Below are positions 1 to 7,637 of a stretch of DNA of 11,466 bases, in pieces. The translations under genes and the position numbers were made by a program. The notes under the pieces were generated by a model that was not told the origin of the DNA, searched no databases, and worked only from the letters and a program-made list of their open reading frames with translations. This DNA is from Collinsella sp. Lineage in GTDB: Bacteria > Actinomycetota > Coriobacteriia > Coriobacteriales > Coriobacteriaceae. The DNA lies in contig JAHAAK010000053.1 in assembly GCA_018376905.1 (NCBI GenBank), positions 1-11,466 on the forward strand, written 5' to 3'. Every line of letters begins with the position of its first letter. The first letter of the stretch is position 1.

Positions 1-97
1 GGTCGAGGCGGCATAGGATATCAACCGTATTCCAGATTCCAGTACGCCGGGCCGACTCACTTCGGATCGGGCGCTACACCAACTTTCTCGACACTAC
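1..97. other. Non-coding junction beyond the truncated IS256 transposase
   Basis: No gene is supported here. Transposase similarity stops abruptly near position 98, so this stretch is either the terminal part of the same insertion element after an internal deletion, or unrelated flanking DNA. Positions 71-97, read on the minus strand, are a segment that could be an IS256-type end, but no matching inverted copy is visible upstream of the transposase start. Positions 27-39 are nearly identical to 782-794. The window edge prevents a firmer assignment. Confidence 0.3.
27..39. repeat. 13-bp near-direct repeat, copy 1 (partner 782-794)
   Basis: GTATTCCAGATTC here matches GTATTCCGGATTC at 782-794 at 12 of 13 positions in the same orientation. 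The two copies bracket the transposase remnant. The shared sequence extends loosely, because CCGTATT also occurs at 25-31 and at 772-778. It could be element-end sequence or the footprint of a recombination that shortened the element. The match is short and could also be chance. Confidence 0.35.
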
Positions 98-708
98 CCC
101 ACGGTCGCGCGGCGCCTGCAGGAAGCCGAGCCACGAGTCATGCGACTCCGTGTCCACCACCGATACGCCGAGCACCTGCCTCCAGCCGGACTCGTCGCAG
201 CCTATCGCCGTGACAGCCGCGGTCGAAGCCGCGCGGCCCCCGCAGCGGCACTTGAAGTAGGTCACGTCGAGCCAGATTAAGGGTATCGAGCGCACCTCGA
301 ACGTCCCTCCGCCAGGTCGGCTATCTCGGCGTCGAGGCTAACGGCGATTGTACCCACACGGCCCCTGCCGAGCCTCCCGATGCCCATCTTCTCGGCTACC
401 CTCTGCACCTTCCTAGTGCTGGTGCCGGTAGCGCACATCTCGGCCACCGCCGCGACGAGCGCGCGGTCGACGCGCCGGTGGTGCTCGAGGACGTCCTCGG
501 GGAAGAAGCCGCCCGTCCAGAGTTGAGGGACACCCAGGTTGAGCATACCCACGCATGTCACGAGGCGGCCTCTGTTGCCGTTCCTATTGTTGGCCCCATC
601 GCCGCAGAGCTGGTCAACCTCGGCGTCCATGATGGCGGTAACCACCTGCACGGCAAGCGGCATGAACAGAGATTGGATGTCCACCACCCCGTCCGCCAAC
701 TTCAGCAT
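98..708 (-). pseudogene. IS256-family (Mutator-type) transposase, frameshifted and 3'-truncated
   Basis: This is the N-terminal half of a DDE transposase of the IS256 family, which normally runs to about 400 residues. The first part (708 down to 277) has the N-terminal hallmark stretch MLKLADGVVDIQSL, followed by EDVLEHHRRVDRALVAAVAE and the TSTRKVQRVAEKMG helix-turn-helix-like segment. The second part (295 down to about 98) has WLDVTYFKC, which holds the first catalytic Asp, then TAIGCDESGW and DTESHDSWLGFL. The two parts lie in different frames. They rejoin if about one base is missing near 305-309, between AEG and the following TFEVRS. Similarity ends after RDRG, so the second catalytic Asp and the Glu are gone and the protein cannot be active. 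The reading frame is open upstream of the ATG to a stop near 795. It lies on the same strand as the capsule operon but beyond its terminator and is much richer in GC than wzx. Confidence 0.85.
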
Positions 709-797
709 CGCAACGGACGCGGCATCGCGTCTGACAGCATCACCATAGCGGTCACCGCTCTTTCCCAGAATCCGTATTATGGTATTCCGGATTCAAG
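709..797. other. Spacer between IS remnant and operon terminator, with a small palindrome
   Basis: No separate gene is seen. The transposase frame stays open on the minus strand up to a TGA near 795, without a conventional start codon upstream of ATG 708. Positions 768-774 (GAATCCG) and 788-794 (CGGATTC) form a 7-bp inverted repeat. This may mark the outer end of the decayed insertion element. Confidence 0.35.
782..794. repeat. 13-bp near-direct repeat, copy 2 (partner 27-39)
   Basis: GTATTCCGGATTC differs by one base from the copy at 27-39 on the other side of the transposase remnant. Its last seven bases are also the right arm of the GAATCCG/CGGATTC palindrome at 768-794. Confidence 0.35.
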
Positions 798-820
798 AAA
801 AGGGGCAGTTTTCCCCTTTT
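798..820. terminator. Bidirectional intrinsic terminator closing the capsule operon
   Basis: AAAAGGGG (798-805) is perfectly complementary to CCCCTTTT (813-820) across a 7-nt loop. On either strand this gives a GC stem flanked by A and T runs, so it can stop transcription both ways. It lies about 83 bp past the wzx stop codon. On the operon strand it is preceded by a second strong hairpin, CGACGG/CCGTCG (821-826 with 831-836). It should end the polysaccharide transcript and shield it from the IS remnant. Confidence 0.75.
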
Positions 821-836
821 CGACGGCAGGCCGTCG
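821..836 (-). other. Strong GC hairpin immediately before the terminator
   Basis: CGACGG (821-826) pairs with CCGTCG (831-836) around a 4-nt loop, which could tighten by one more pair. On the operon transcript this stem forms just before the A/T-flanked terminator hairpin, giving a tandem 3' end. It may protect the mRNA 3' end or strengthen termination. Confidence 0.5.
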
Positions 837-902
837 GCGGATTTACATCAACATATCCGGTGCGATCGAAATCATAAGTCACATTAAAGCAGTGATTAAC
901 AC

Positions 903-2312
903 TTATTTCTTCAATGCGCAGGACCACTGCATGAGACCAGCTCTAATCAACGCAAAATAATGGGAAGAGAATTTACGCGCAAGGTATATAGGCCATTTCC
1001 AATTATTATATGCAAGCTGAGCGGCCCCATTACCAACCACAAGCGCCCAGACGCCCATGCCAGTAAAGGAAATTAAGACATACGACAATACAAAACCTGC
1101 AATAGCCGAAACTATATAAGCCGGGAGATAGGGGATTTCATTCGTACTGATAATGTAATTACAACACAATGAATGATGGTTCCAAACCGCAAGATAAACA
1201 ACCAAGGCGAAATAAAGAAGCCCGTCGGGGGAAAAACCTTTCTTAACTAGGAACAAGACTGGGAAGCCGACAAACCAGACACCGATCGTGCATACAACAA
1301 TTAAAATCCAATATAGAGACAGACTTTTTTCAATAATTTTTCGTGCAGTCTGAACTTCGCCACCAGCATAAGCAGATTGAAACATTGGAATAAAAGATCG
1401 AACGTAGGCGCTGGCAAACCCGTAAATTGCACCGCCAACTTGAATAATTAATGAATACTGAGAGTTAACCTCCACACCAAGAAAATAGGAGCAGAGCAGC
1501 GAACTCAACTGAGTGGAAGCATAGCAGCAAAGTTGAACAACGCCGTCCCTCCACGCCAAATAAGCCACTGAAATAAACGTTTCTTTTATTTCAGAAATAG
1601 AAACACCCGTACAAGCATCGTTTGCTTTTTTTATCGCCTCTGAGTGAACCTCCAGAAAGCGACCGCAAAAAAATCTCAGCACAATGTCATTAAACAGATA
1701 ACCGATGGCAGCGCCAATGATGCCAAAACCCATAAACAGCAAAAACGCAGAAACCACAAGCTGCCCAATGCGACCATAAGACTTTGCCCTGCTTTCAGCG
1801 GAAATATCCCCGAACCCTCTCAGGCAGGTCGTATAATGAAAAAAGAATAGATTAAAAAACACATCAAAACAAAAAATTAACCATGCGGTCCAACAAGAAA
1901 AGGGATCAATAGCACTTGAAATTGAAGAAATGTAGGCAGTTCCAACTGTAGCGGTAAGCATCAGGACAACGCAAGAAATTAACGCGTAAACAATCCGGGA
2001 TGTTTTAATCAATTTGCCAAGCAGCTCATAGTCTACAGAATCACCAACTTGAGATGAATCGTAGCCGCTCTTGCTAATGCTACGCGCACCGCTAAGACAA
2101 TAGACAATATTTCTCGCAAAAGTTGGTGTAAAGCCAAATTCAAATAACAGCGTTAAATTCCCAATGGCAACAAAAGTGTACCAGAGACCAAGTTCGGCGT
2201 TAGATAAGTAAGCAAGCAGAAACGGAAGAAGAAGGAAGCTGCTCCCCATTGAAAGAACAGTGCTTACATAGTTCCATATAATGTCTGACTTGGTAGTATT
2301 AATTTTTGCCAT
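903..2312 (-). CDS. wzx: Polysaccharide repeat-unit flippase (Wzx-like, MATE/MOP superfamily)
   Basis: An integral membrane protein of 469 residues, a usual length for Wzx. It would flip undecaprenyl-pyrophosphate-linked repeat units to the outer face of the cytoplasmic membrane. About 12-14 hydrophobic segments are visible, for example around residues 12-35, 42-60, 106-128, 138-160, 183-208, 283-305, 331-356, 362-382, 394-415 and 418-436. The N-terminal layout (IIWNYVSTVLSMGSSFLLLP, then LGLWYTF and FEFGFTPTFARN) is typical of the polysaccharide biosynthesis transporter family. The ATG overlaps the wzy stop by one base (TAATG), implying translational coupling. It is the last gene of the operon and is followed by a terminator. 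Base composition is AT-rich, and the sequence is expected to be serotype specific. The family call is firm; the substrate cannot be read from sequence. Confidence 0.88.
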   Translation of the reverse strand: MAKINTTKSDIIWNYVSTVLSMGSSFLLLPFLLAYLSNAELGLWYTFVAIGNLTLLFEFGFTPTFARNIVYCLSGARSISKSGYDSSQVGDSVDYELLGKLIKTSRIVYALISCVVLMLTATVGTAYISSISSAIDPFSCWTAWLIFCFDVFFNLFFFHYTTCLRGFGDISAESRAKSYGRIGQLVVSAFLLFMGFGIIGAAIGYLFNDIVLRFFCGRFLEVHSEAIKKANDACTGVSISEIKETFISVAYLAWRDGVVQLCCYASTQLSSLLCSYFLGVEVNSQYSLIIQVGGAIYGFASAYVRSFIPMFQSAYAGGEVQTARKIIEKSLSLYWILIVVCTIGVWFVGFPVLFLVKKGFSPDGLLYFALVVYLAVWNHHSLCCNYIISTNEIPYLPAYIVSAIAGFVLSYVLISFTGMGVWALVVGNGAAQLAYNNWKWPIYLARKFSSHYFALIRAGLMQWSCALKK

Positions 2313-3511
2313 TATTTAGCCATCTCCACAACATCCTTTGATGGCACCCTGGATTGACAGGGCCCCTTATCTGAAAAGGCGGGCAGCGCCATAAGCATAA
2401 AGAAATTACATGCTGGATATAACATTCCGCATTCAACAAACCCCATTAGGGAATACAAGACCAAGCCCATGAATGTCACGTGGGCCGAAATACGCGCTTT
2501 ATTTATCGCTACGCAATAGAAAGCAACAAACGCGGTAAATGGGATCAAACCGTATTGAATAAGTAGTCGACAATATGCATTGTCAAGCATGACTCTTGTT
2601 TGTATTAAATAACCACCCGTTGCAGACGGCAGCGAAACTATGGCCGTTAAGTCATTACCAAAAACAGTCAGAGGGTAGTTTTCAAAATAATAGGCGGAAT
2701 AAAAAATCCGGTTGGTCATTAAATTATCAAGCTGAACAAGACATTTATTGGCACCATGGGACCACATAAAGGGCAGGGCTATACTAACAATCGCCAGAAA
2801 AAGCGGTAAAAAAGTAAATAGGGACCCATATGGTTTTGAACGGGGGCTTCTGAATGAAATAACCGAATACAAGGCCATTACGAAAATGCCTGCTGCAGAA
2901 GTTTTTGAATCAGCTACGAAAAAAGCAATTGCGAAACAGAAGATGCCCGCAAGACCGCTTCTGCCTTTCAGCTCAAAAATAGAAGCAGAATAAGCAATAA
3001 ACAAAAGCTGTCCAAAATTATTAGGATGGGCAAAACCCATCGAATTTCGTACAAAATTGCTACCGCGCGACATTAATACAGAAGGAATGGCACCGACACT
3101 ATTGAGACCAACAACCATCAATAGCATAAAGACGGACGATACAAGAATAGACCTTGAGATGTAGTATTCAGGGACGTCTTCAGCGCAAAGGCAAAACAGC
3201 GCCAACCAAATAATCTGAGGGGCTTTATTTGATTTCAGCGACCCGACGCAAATTAAAATCAGCAGCAAGCCAACTAGCACTTTCACATGAGAAGTCTTTT
3301 GTAGTAAAAGCTTCAGCAGTAGAAACGCTAAGGCAAACAACTCAAGGACCAGCGAAAGCACCGCAAGAGAAATCCCAAACACATTGGTAGCATTTACTGA
3401 TCCAATATAATAGGAAACTGAAAATAAAGCCAAAGCAAAGCTGAACAGTACAGCCCCGGCATTTGCTCGTATAATCTCAGTCCATGATCTTTCCACATTA
3501 GTCAAATTCAA
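2312..3511 (-). CDS. wzy: Polysaccharide polymerase (Wzy-like, O-antigen polymerase/ligase family)
   Basis: A 399-residue multi-spanning membrane protein that would join flipped repeat units into chains at the outer face of the membrane. Roughly 11-12 hydrophobic helices are seen, including residues 18-38, 43-70, 76-92, 119-142, 187-220, 231-250, 316-337 and 343-379. Two Wzy hallmarks are present: RNSMGFAHPNNFG at 155-167, at the start of a helix, and DNAYCRLLIQYG at 310-321, just after the large outside loop. The start is taken as TTG at 3511, one base after the GT2 stop, with a G-rich stretch (TGGGG) about 8 nt upstream. An in-frame GTG five codons later is possible. Its stop overlaps the wzx ATG. 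Wzy sequences diverge strongly, so the assignment rests on topology, the two motifs and the wzx neighbour. Confidence 0.87.
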   Translation of the reverse strand: MNLTNVERSWTEIIRANAGAVLFSFALALFSVSYYIGSVNATNVFGISLAVLSLVLELFALAFLLLKLLLQKTSHVKVLVGLLLILICVGSLKSNKAPQIIWLALFCLCAEDVPEYYISRSILVSSVFMLLMVVGLNSVGAIPSVLMSRGSNFVRNSMGFAHPNNFGQLLFIAYSASIFELKGRSGLAGIFCFAIAFFVADSKTSAAGIFVMALYSVISFRSPRSKPYGSLFTFLPLFLAIVSIALPFMWSHGANKCLVQLDNLMTNRIFYSAYYFENYPLTVFGNDLTAIVSLPSATGGYLIQTRVMLDNAYCRLLIQYGLIPFTAFVAFYCVAINKARISAHVTFMGLVLYSLMGFVECGMLYPACNFFMLMALPAFSDKGPCQSRVPSKDVVEMAK

Positions 3512-4576
3512 TTAACGTACCCCATAAACAAACTTAGTAAAGCCAATTGCAGCCATAACACGCCTCGCAAGAAGAAGACGGATCGTAATGCGATTTTTCA
3601 CTTCAGAGATAAATCGACGTGAATAGCGGTGAGAAGCAAAGCCTTCCATTAAATAGCTGAAATACGACTGGCAGACCATATTAGAGACAGGCTTAAAAAG
3701 CTGATTCGATTCCAAACGTGCACAATTACGAATCAAAGATAAGACTTCCCTGACTGCAGATTGCTTATATAGTTCGCTTAAATCCGGATTCACGTGACAT
3801 AGCTCATATAGTTTTACCAGTAAATTATCAACACTCTCGATAGCCGAGATATCAGTATTTCTCGTTACTGAATCACTATTGTTGACATAGCAATAGACCG
3901 CCGAGTCCACTACTTTTACACTTTCAGCCAGACGATAAGCATCTACCATAAACAACGCGTCTTCACCGAAACGAATGCCATCTTCAAATTTAAGAAAACC
4001 ATTCCGGAATAATGATTTCTTAAATATCTTTCCCCAAACGCTTCGGAATACAACACCTTTAGTAAAGCTCGAAAACGGAACTTTATTAACATTATCCCAA
4101 AATGCAAGGCTAAGAGAGCATGCTGTTTTCCAGTCGATGCTTATAGCCTTGCCCGAATAATCGCCATGCTCATTCAGTAGAGCCCCGATAACCAAGCTAC
4201 AGCCATCTGAGGATTCAAGCAACAGCCTAACTGCATTTATAGGCAGCATATCGTCAGCATCAACAAATGCCACCCAATCACCGGAGGCCTCATCGATACC
4301 CCTATTACGCGCCACGCATACACCACTATTGTTTTGACTAATCAGCTTAATCCGGTTGTCGCCCTCTGCAATAGCCATAACTAGCTCAGCGCCACGATCT
4401 GTCGACCCATCATCAACAATAATTATTTCAATGTTGCTCACACTCTGACGCTGAAGACTATTTAATGTCTTTTGAATCGTTTTTTCAGCGTTATACATCG
4501 GCACAATCACGCTCACGAGAGGATTGTCGACCAAGGAAGATTGACAGCAATTTACTTGCTTGCTTGTTGACGTCAT
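3512..4576 (-). CDS. GT2-family (GT-A fold) glycosyltransferase
   Basis: A 354-residue cytoplasmic or membrane-associated transferase that adds one sugar to the lipid-linked repeat unit. The GT-A domain opens at PLVSVIVPMYN (19-29). Next come VDDGSTD (54-60), which binds the nucleotide, NSGVCVARNRG (83-93) and the metal-binding DADD (106-109). FGEDALF (203-209) holds the ED pair expected near the catalytic base. The C-terminal third is basic and helical. The ATG overlaps the stop of the preceding GT4 in ATGA (4573-4576), and the G9 tract of that gene (4586-4594) lies where a Shine-Dalgarno would be. The first 18 residues before the conserved core are unusually long and lie in sequence that, in the alternative G8 frame, would encode the GT4 tail. 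The donor sugar is unknown. Confidence 0.9.
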   Translation of the reverse strand: MTSTSKQVNCCQSSLVDNPLVSVIVPMYNAEKTIQKTLNSLQRQSVSNIEIIIVDDGSTDRGAELVMAIAEGDNRIKLISQNNSGVCVARNRGIDEASGDWVAFVDADDMLPINAVRLLLESSDGCSLVIGALLNEHGDYSGKAISIDWKTACSLSLAFWDNVNKVPFSSFTKGVVFRSVWGKIFKKSLFRNGFLKFEDGIRFGEDALFMVDAYRLAESVKVVDSAVYCYVNNSDSVTRNTDISAIESVDNLLVKLYELCHVNPDLSELYKQSAVREVLSLIRNCARLESNQLFKPVSNMVCQSYFSYLMEGFASHRYSRRFISEVKNRITIRLLLARRVMAAIGFTKFVYGVR

Positions 4577-5610
4577 AAACAGACGCCCCCCCCCGCAAGC
4601 TTATTTGGACGACCCATAGAAATAATTGCGTCAATCCATTCGGCAACATTAAAGGAGCACTTTAAAAATTTATCAGAAATATCAGCCGCATCTGGAACGC
4701 CAAATGAACAGACACAAGGTAATCCGTTAAGCTGGGCTTCAATTGCGGCAACACCAAGTCCCTCAAACGTAGATGGAAATACAAAACAGTCAAATGAAGA
4801 CAGAATGTCTTTAATATCTTTTCTTTCGCCTGCAAACAAGACACTAGATGAGATACCCAGCTTAGCCGCAGATTCCTGAAGACTCTTGTGTAGGGGGCCA
4901 TCGCCAACAATCATTAATTTACAGTTGGATTTAACTGTTAGCAGTTCCTTCATTATCTTTAAAAGAAAAATATGATTCTTTTGACTAGTCAAACGTCCAA
5001 CAGTACCAATAAGAAAATCTTTTGACGAAAGGCCGAACTCTTCCCTAATTACTACCCTGCTGACAGGATCGTACTCCATGTCATTAAAAATTAAGGCATT
5101 TGGAAGCACCTGAAAATTATCGCCCCAGAAGAATGAACCCGCTTCTTTTGAACACGCAAGCCTAACATTAGAATTACGTAACGCCGCACGGCGATTAAAA
5201 CGGCTTATAACTTGAGTCGGCAAACCGCCCAAAAAACGAGAATTGTGAGAATGAGCAATGCGGACAGAGACATTCGCCCGTTGAGCTGCTCGCAAGACAT
5301 CCGCATATAAAAGATGATTAAAGTTACACCAAACCGCCTGGTAACGATTTGGTTCATCTTGAAATAGATGGTCTAGATACTCAAAGCGCTTAATAGGCCT
5401 ATCAATATCCGGGCAAATGTGGATTTCGGAGTTCATCTCGTGAACGAATGCAACATCTGATAAATCAGACGTTGCAAGAAATTCAAACGTAGCATATGAG
5501 CTAAGGGCCTTTATATACCTACCAACAACGATTTCGGTTCCACCCAGCCCATTTGAAAGGCCAGATACTAAAACCCTAGGCTTATTGTGGTCTAAGGCAG
5601 ACGAAACCAT
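4573..5610 (-). CDS. GT4-family glycosyltransferase with poly-G tract; C-terminus apparently frameshifted
   Basis: A GT-B-fold retaining transferase, 345 residues as given. The N-terminal Rossmann half begins with RVLVSGLSNGLGGTE (12-26) and includes RIAHSHN (117-123). The donor half has GTVGRLTSQKNH (202-213), IVGDGPL (234-240) and the EX7E motif, E283 and E291, in FEGLGVAAIE. The end is odd: after NKLA the protein runs through a G9 tract (4586-4594) and stops in AGGGVCL, losing the usual terminal helix. With one G fewer, the frame continues as YDVNKQASKLLSIFLG to a stop at 4491, giving 372 residues. That tail resembles the end of the sibling GT4 at 8835-9938 (VFEINAAARVLLDCYM; 367 residues). 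This suggests a phase-variable or slippage-prone gene, or a miscalled tract. A good Shine-Dalgarno (GGAAGGAAGG) precedes the ATG, which overlaps the previous stop by one base. Confidence 0.88.
   Translation of the reverse strand: MVSSALDHNKPRVLVSGLSNGLGGTEIVVGRYIKALSSYATFEFLATSDLSDVAFVHEMNSEIHICPDIDRPIKRFEYLDHLFQDEPNRYQAVWCNFNHLLYADVLRAAQRANVSVRIAHSHNSRFLGGLPTQVISRFNRRAALRNSNVRLACSKEAGSFFWGDNFQVLPNALIFNDMEYDPVSRVVIREEFGLSSKDFLIGTVGRLTSQKNHIFLLKIMKELLTVKSNCKLMIVGDGPLHKSLQESAAKLGISSSVLFAGERKDIKDILSSFDCFVFPSTFEGLGVAAIEAQLNGLPCVCSFGVPDAADISDKFLKCSFNVAEWIDAIISMGRPNKLAGGGVCL
4586..4594 (-). repeat. G9 homopolymer at the 3' end of the GT4 gene
   Basis: Nine consecutive C on the plus strand are read as G9 on the coding strand. 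The tract decides which frame the GT4 C-terminus uses, and it also sits 9 nt upstream of the GT2 start codon at the ribosome-binding position. Uninterrupted G runs of this length mutate by slipped-strand mispairing and are hallmarks of phase-variable surface genes in several bacterial groups. They also provoke polymerase slippage and sequencing miscounts. Confidence 0.7.
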
Positions 5611-6362
5611 TAAAAAGCCTTCCTTCCAAATCTAAGTACCGATAGAACAGAGGAGATGAACCAAGACAGCTTGGGTCCAATTACTGGCGCAAGCTTTTTC
5701 CGCATTTCAACACGGAACTTCTTAGCGGGTGACAACCAGGTGCCTGAATAATGGTGAATAGAATATGTATCATCAGTAATTTCAAACTTGCCACTATGAC
5801 TGTCTAGGGGATCAAAATAAGTAGCAGGGTATGCAGTGAAACCATTTAACTGCTGAAATGAACCATCTCTCTTAAGAGCACAACTCACTTCCAGGTAATC
5901 AGTTAGTACCCTCGGAGAGGTATCCATAGAGTTGCGGCCTTTTCGCATCTCAAATCTCATAGATTCATATAATTTTGCGACATCGCTCATGACATGGCTT
6001 CCGGCCTCAGAACCCATGATGAGGCCGGGATTCAAGAAGAAATTATTCTTCATGAATCCCGCAAAAGCCTCATTATCTAAAAGCTCGTCCAGAGGCTTCA
6101 GGACTTCGACATCTGTATCGAGAAGGATTCCACCCTCTGAATACAGTATTCTGTAGCGCGCATAATCGCTGACAAACGCCCATTTTTTTGAGGCATATGC
6201 CTCACGACAAAATTCACATTGATTTATATCGAAATTGCTTTCGTCCCATCTACGAATTTCCCAATCAGGCATGATCTTCGACCAAGACTCAATGCATTTT
6301 CTTTCAAGTTCAGGAAGCTCACTTCCACCGAACCAGATGTAGTGCAGAACTTTAGGAATCAT
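5610..6362 (-). CDS. GT32-like DxD-motif glycosyltransferase (capsular polysaccharide synthesis)
   Basis: A 250-residue transferase of the family with the sugar-binding DxD region, related to Och1/GT32 capsular enzymes. It opens with IPKVLHYIWFGG (2-13), has the family stretch KKWAFVSDYARYRILYSEGG (59-78), then LDTDVEV (81-87) with the metal-binding DTD at 82-84, and a histidine-rich end (IHHYSGTWL). The ATG at 6362 is preferred over the TTG six codons upstream. A Shine-Dalgarno (AAGGGA) precedes the ATG at good spacing, and homologs normally begin at this MIPK. The stop overlaps the next ATG by one base. It would transfer one sugar to the growing lipid-linked repeat unit. Donor and linkage are not readable from sequence. 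Confidence 0.87.
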   Translation of the reverse strand: MIPKVLHYIWFGGSELPELERKCIESWSKIMPDWEIRRWDESNFDINQCEFCREAYASKKWAFVSDYARYRILYSEGGILLDTDVEVLKPLDELLDNEAFAGFMKNNFFLNPGLIMGSEAGSHVMSDVAKLYESMRFEMRKGRNSMDTSPRVLTDYLEVSCALKRDGSFQQLNGFTAYPATYFDPLDSHSGKFEITDDTYSIHHYSGTWLSPAKKFRVEMRKKLAPVIGPKLSWFISSVLSVLRFGRKAF

Positions 6363-6384
6363 CAATTCCCTTTCGAACAATAGG

Positions 6385-7629
6385 CTACTTCTTTATGATT
6401 TTTTTAACCAGACGCTTCATCGGGTCATAAATTCCAAGCTTTTCGCATGTATGCCTAGCAAAGCGCTCGGCTTTTACTTTTCCGGAATCGGGGAACCACT
6501 TATTCATAAGCTCCTCACCATCCAGATTCGCCACATCAGCCATGAATTCATCGCGACGCGGATTCGGCTTCACGGACTTAGTAAGTTCACGAACACATTC
6601 TACTGCAGCCTCAACATCAATCTCCTTCATACGGGCATAGCTTGAGGCTCGATCAAGCAATTCTTGTCCCTCATCGCTTTGGATGAGAACTCGAGTGACG
6701 CCTCGATTGTCGTCGAACTCTTTCGAGAGTCGATAAACATCGAAGAAATCCCAGCAAGTCAAATCAGTAACGCGATAACGCTTTTTAAACGGGCATTCGT
6801 AACAAATGGGTCGATCTGAAAGATCAGCAAAAAAAGCCCTTAGGTAAGGATCTGTTTCGACACCTTCACTGTACAGCCGTTCACCATACAGAGTCTCGCC
6901 TTCGAGCTCGCACATATTTGAATAGCGATAGCCAAACCGTGATTTATCTCTAAAAAGAACGGTCTCACCTTTTACGCCAACCTTTGCGTCAAGCCATTCG
7001 ACCTGCCGCGCGAACACAGCGCGAGCGGGGTTCGCGCGGCAGACGAAGTCTGCCACGCGTAAATTTGCCGGCTTGCCGCCCAAAAATCGAAGCAGACCTT
7101 CGCATTGACAAGGGGTACCAATAAAGAGAACTTCACGTCCAGTTTTTAGTTGTTGTTTGACCTCGGGATACGCAGGGCCAACAACGCTCTGAACATATTT
7201 ACTGTTGCGGAAGCGCCAAAGTTCATCAACGCTTTCCACAGAAAAATGTCCGACCTTAAGTCGCCCAGGGGCTCCTTCGGCTCGCACAAGCTGTTCACCG
7301 CGCAAATAACCTGCACCAAACACAATACCGCCGTTGGCAATCACGGCCTGAGCAAGGGCAGTGAAGGCTCCACCAGAAGTGCTTTCAGCAAGCACCTTTT
7401 GATCATTATGCTGGACTAGAAAGGCTCGTTGGGACTTAGGCTCGTCCTTATCAACATTAAGCACTGGGCAAGCCTTTTCGCATAATCCGCAATCAATACA
7501 CTGGTCAGCATTGACTACGGGGTACTCGCAGCCCTCGGCGTCATATTCCATTGATATGCACTGCTTGGGACATTTTTGAGCACAGGCAGCGCAACCGCAG
7601 CATTTACTTTTGTCCGTGATGGAGATCAT
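6385..7629 (-). CDS. FrhB/FdhB-type ferredoxin-domain flavoprotein (coenzyme F420 hydrogenase/dehydrogenase beta family)
   Basis: A 414-residue cytoplasmic iron-sulfur protein. Two 4Fe-4S motifs lie at the N-terminus: C10, C13, C16, C20 and C44, C47, C50, C54, each followed by Pro. The FrhB/FdhB core follows, with STSGGAF (83-89), GTPCQCEGL (171-179) and FVCRANP (194-200), then ICYECPFKKR (274-283) and TDLTCWDFF (287-295). In many family members the third region reads CHG and the last ends in DFWG; both are altered here. Related proteins are often found in polysaccharide clusters beside pyruvyl transferases, as here, where only 8 bp separates the two genes. The role is unknown; a redox tailoring step or electron supply to a modifying enzyme is inference. 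F420 use should not be assumed from the family name. The ATG is preceded by AGGGAA. Confidence 0.88.
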   Translation of the reverse strand: MISITDKSKCCGCAACAQKCPKQCISMEYDAEGCEYPVVNADQCIDCGLCEKACPVLNVDKDEPKSQRAFLVQHNDQKVLAESTSGGAFTALAQAVIANGGIVFGAGYLRGEQLVRAEGAPGRLKVGHFSVESVDELWRFRNSKYVQSVVGPAYPEVKQQLKTGREVLFIGTPCQCEGLLRFLGGKPANLRVADFVCRANPARAVFARQVEWLDAKVGVKGETVLFRDKSRFGYRYSNMCELEGETLYGERLYSEGVETDPYLRAFFADLSDRPICYECPFKKRYRVTDLTCWDFFDVYRLSKEFDDNRGVTRVLIQSDEGQELLDRASSYARMKEIDVEAAVECVRELTKSVKPNPRRDEFMADVANLDGEELMNKWFPDSGKVKAERFARHTCEKLGIYDPMKRLVKKIIKK

Positions 7630-7637
7630 ACTGTTCC

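Noticed and set aside
478..960. A 160-codon plus-strand open frame across the IS remnant and terminator
   Set aside because: It runs antisense through the transposase, through the terminator hairpins and into wzx, with low-complexity unrelated sequence. Not a gene.
1626..1673. T7 and A7 runs in wzx as further phase-variation tracts
   Set aside because: Both lie inside an intact frame in AT-rich DNA where such runs are expected, and neither neighbouring frame offers a better protein.
6363..6380. TTG start at 6380 for the GT32-like gene
   Set aside because: The ATG at 6362 has a better ribosome-binding site and matches the usual family N-terminus.
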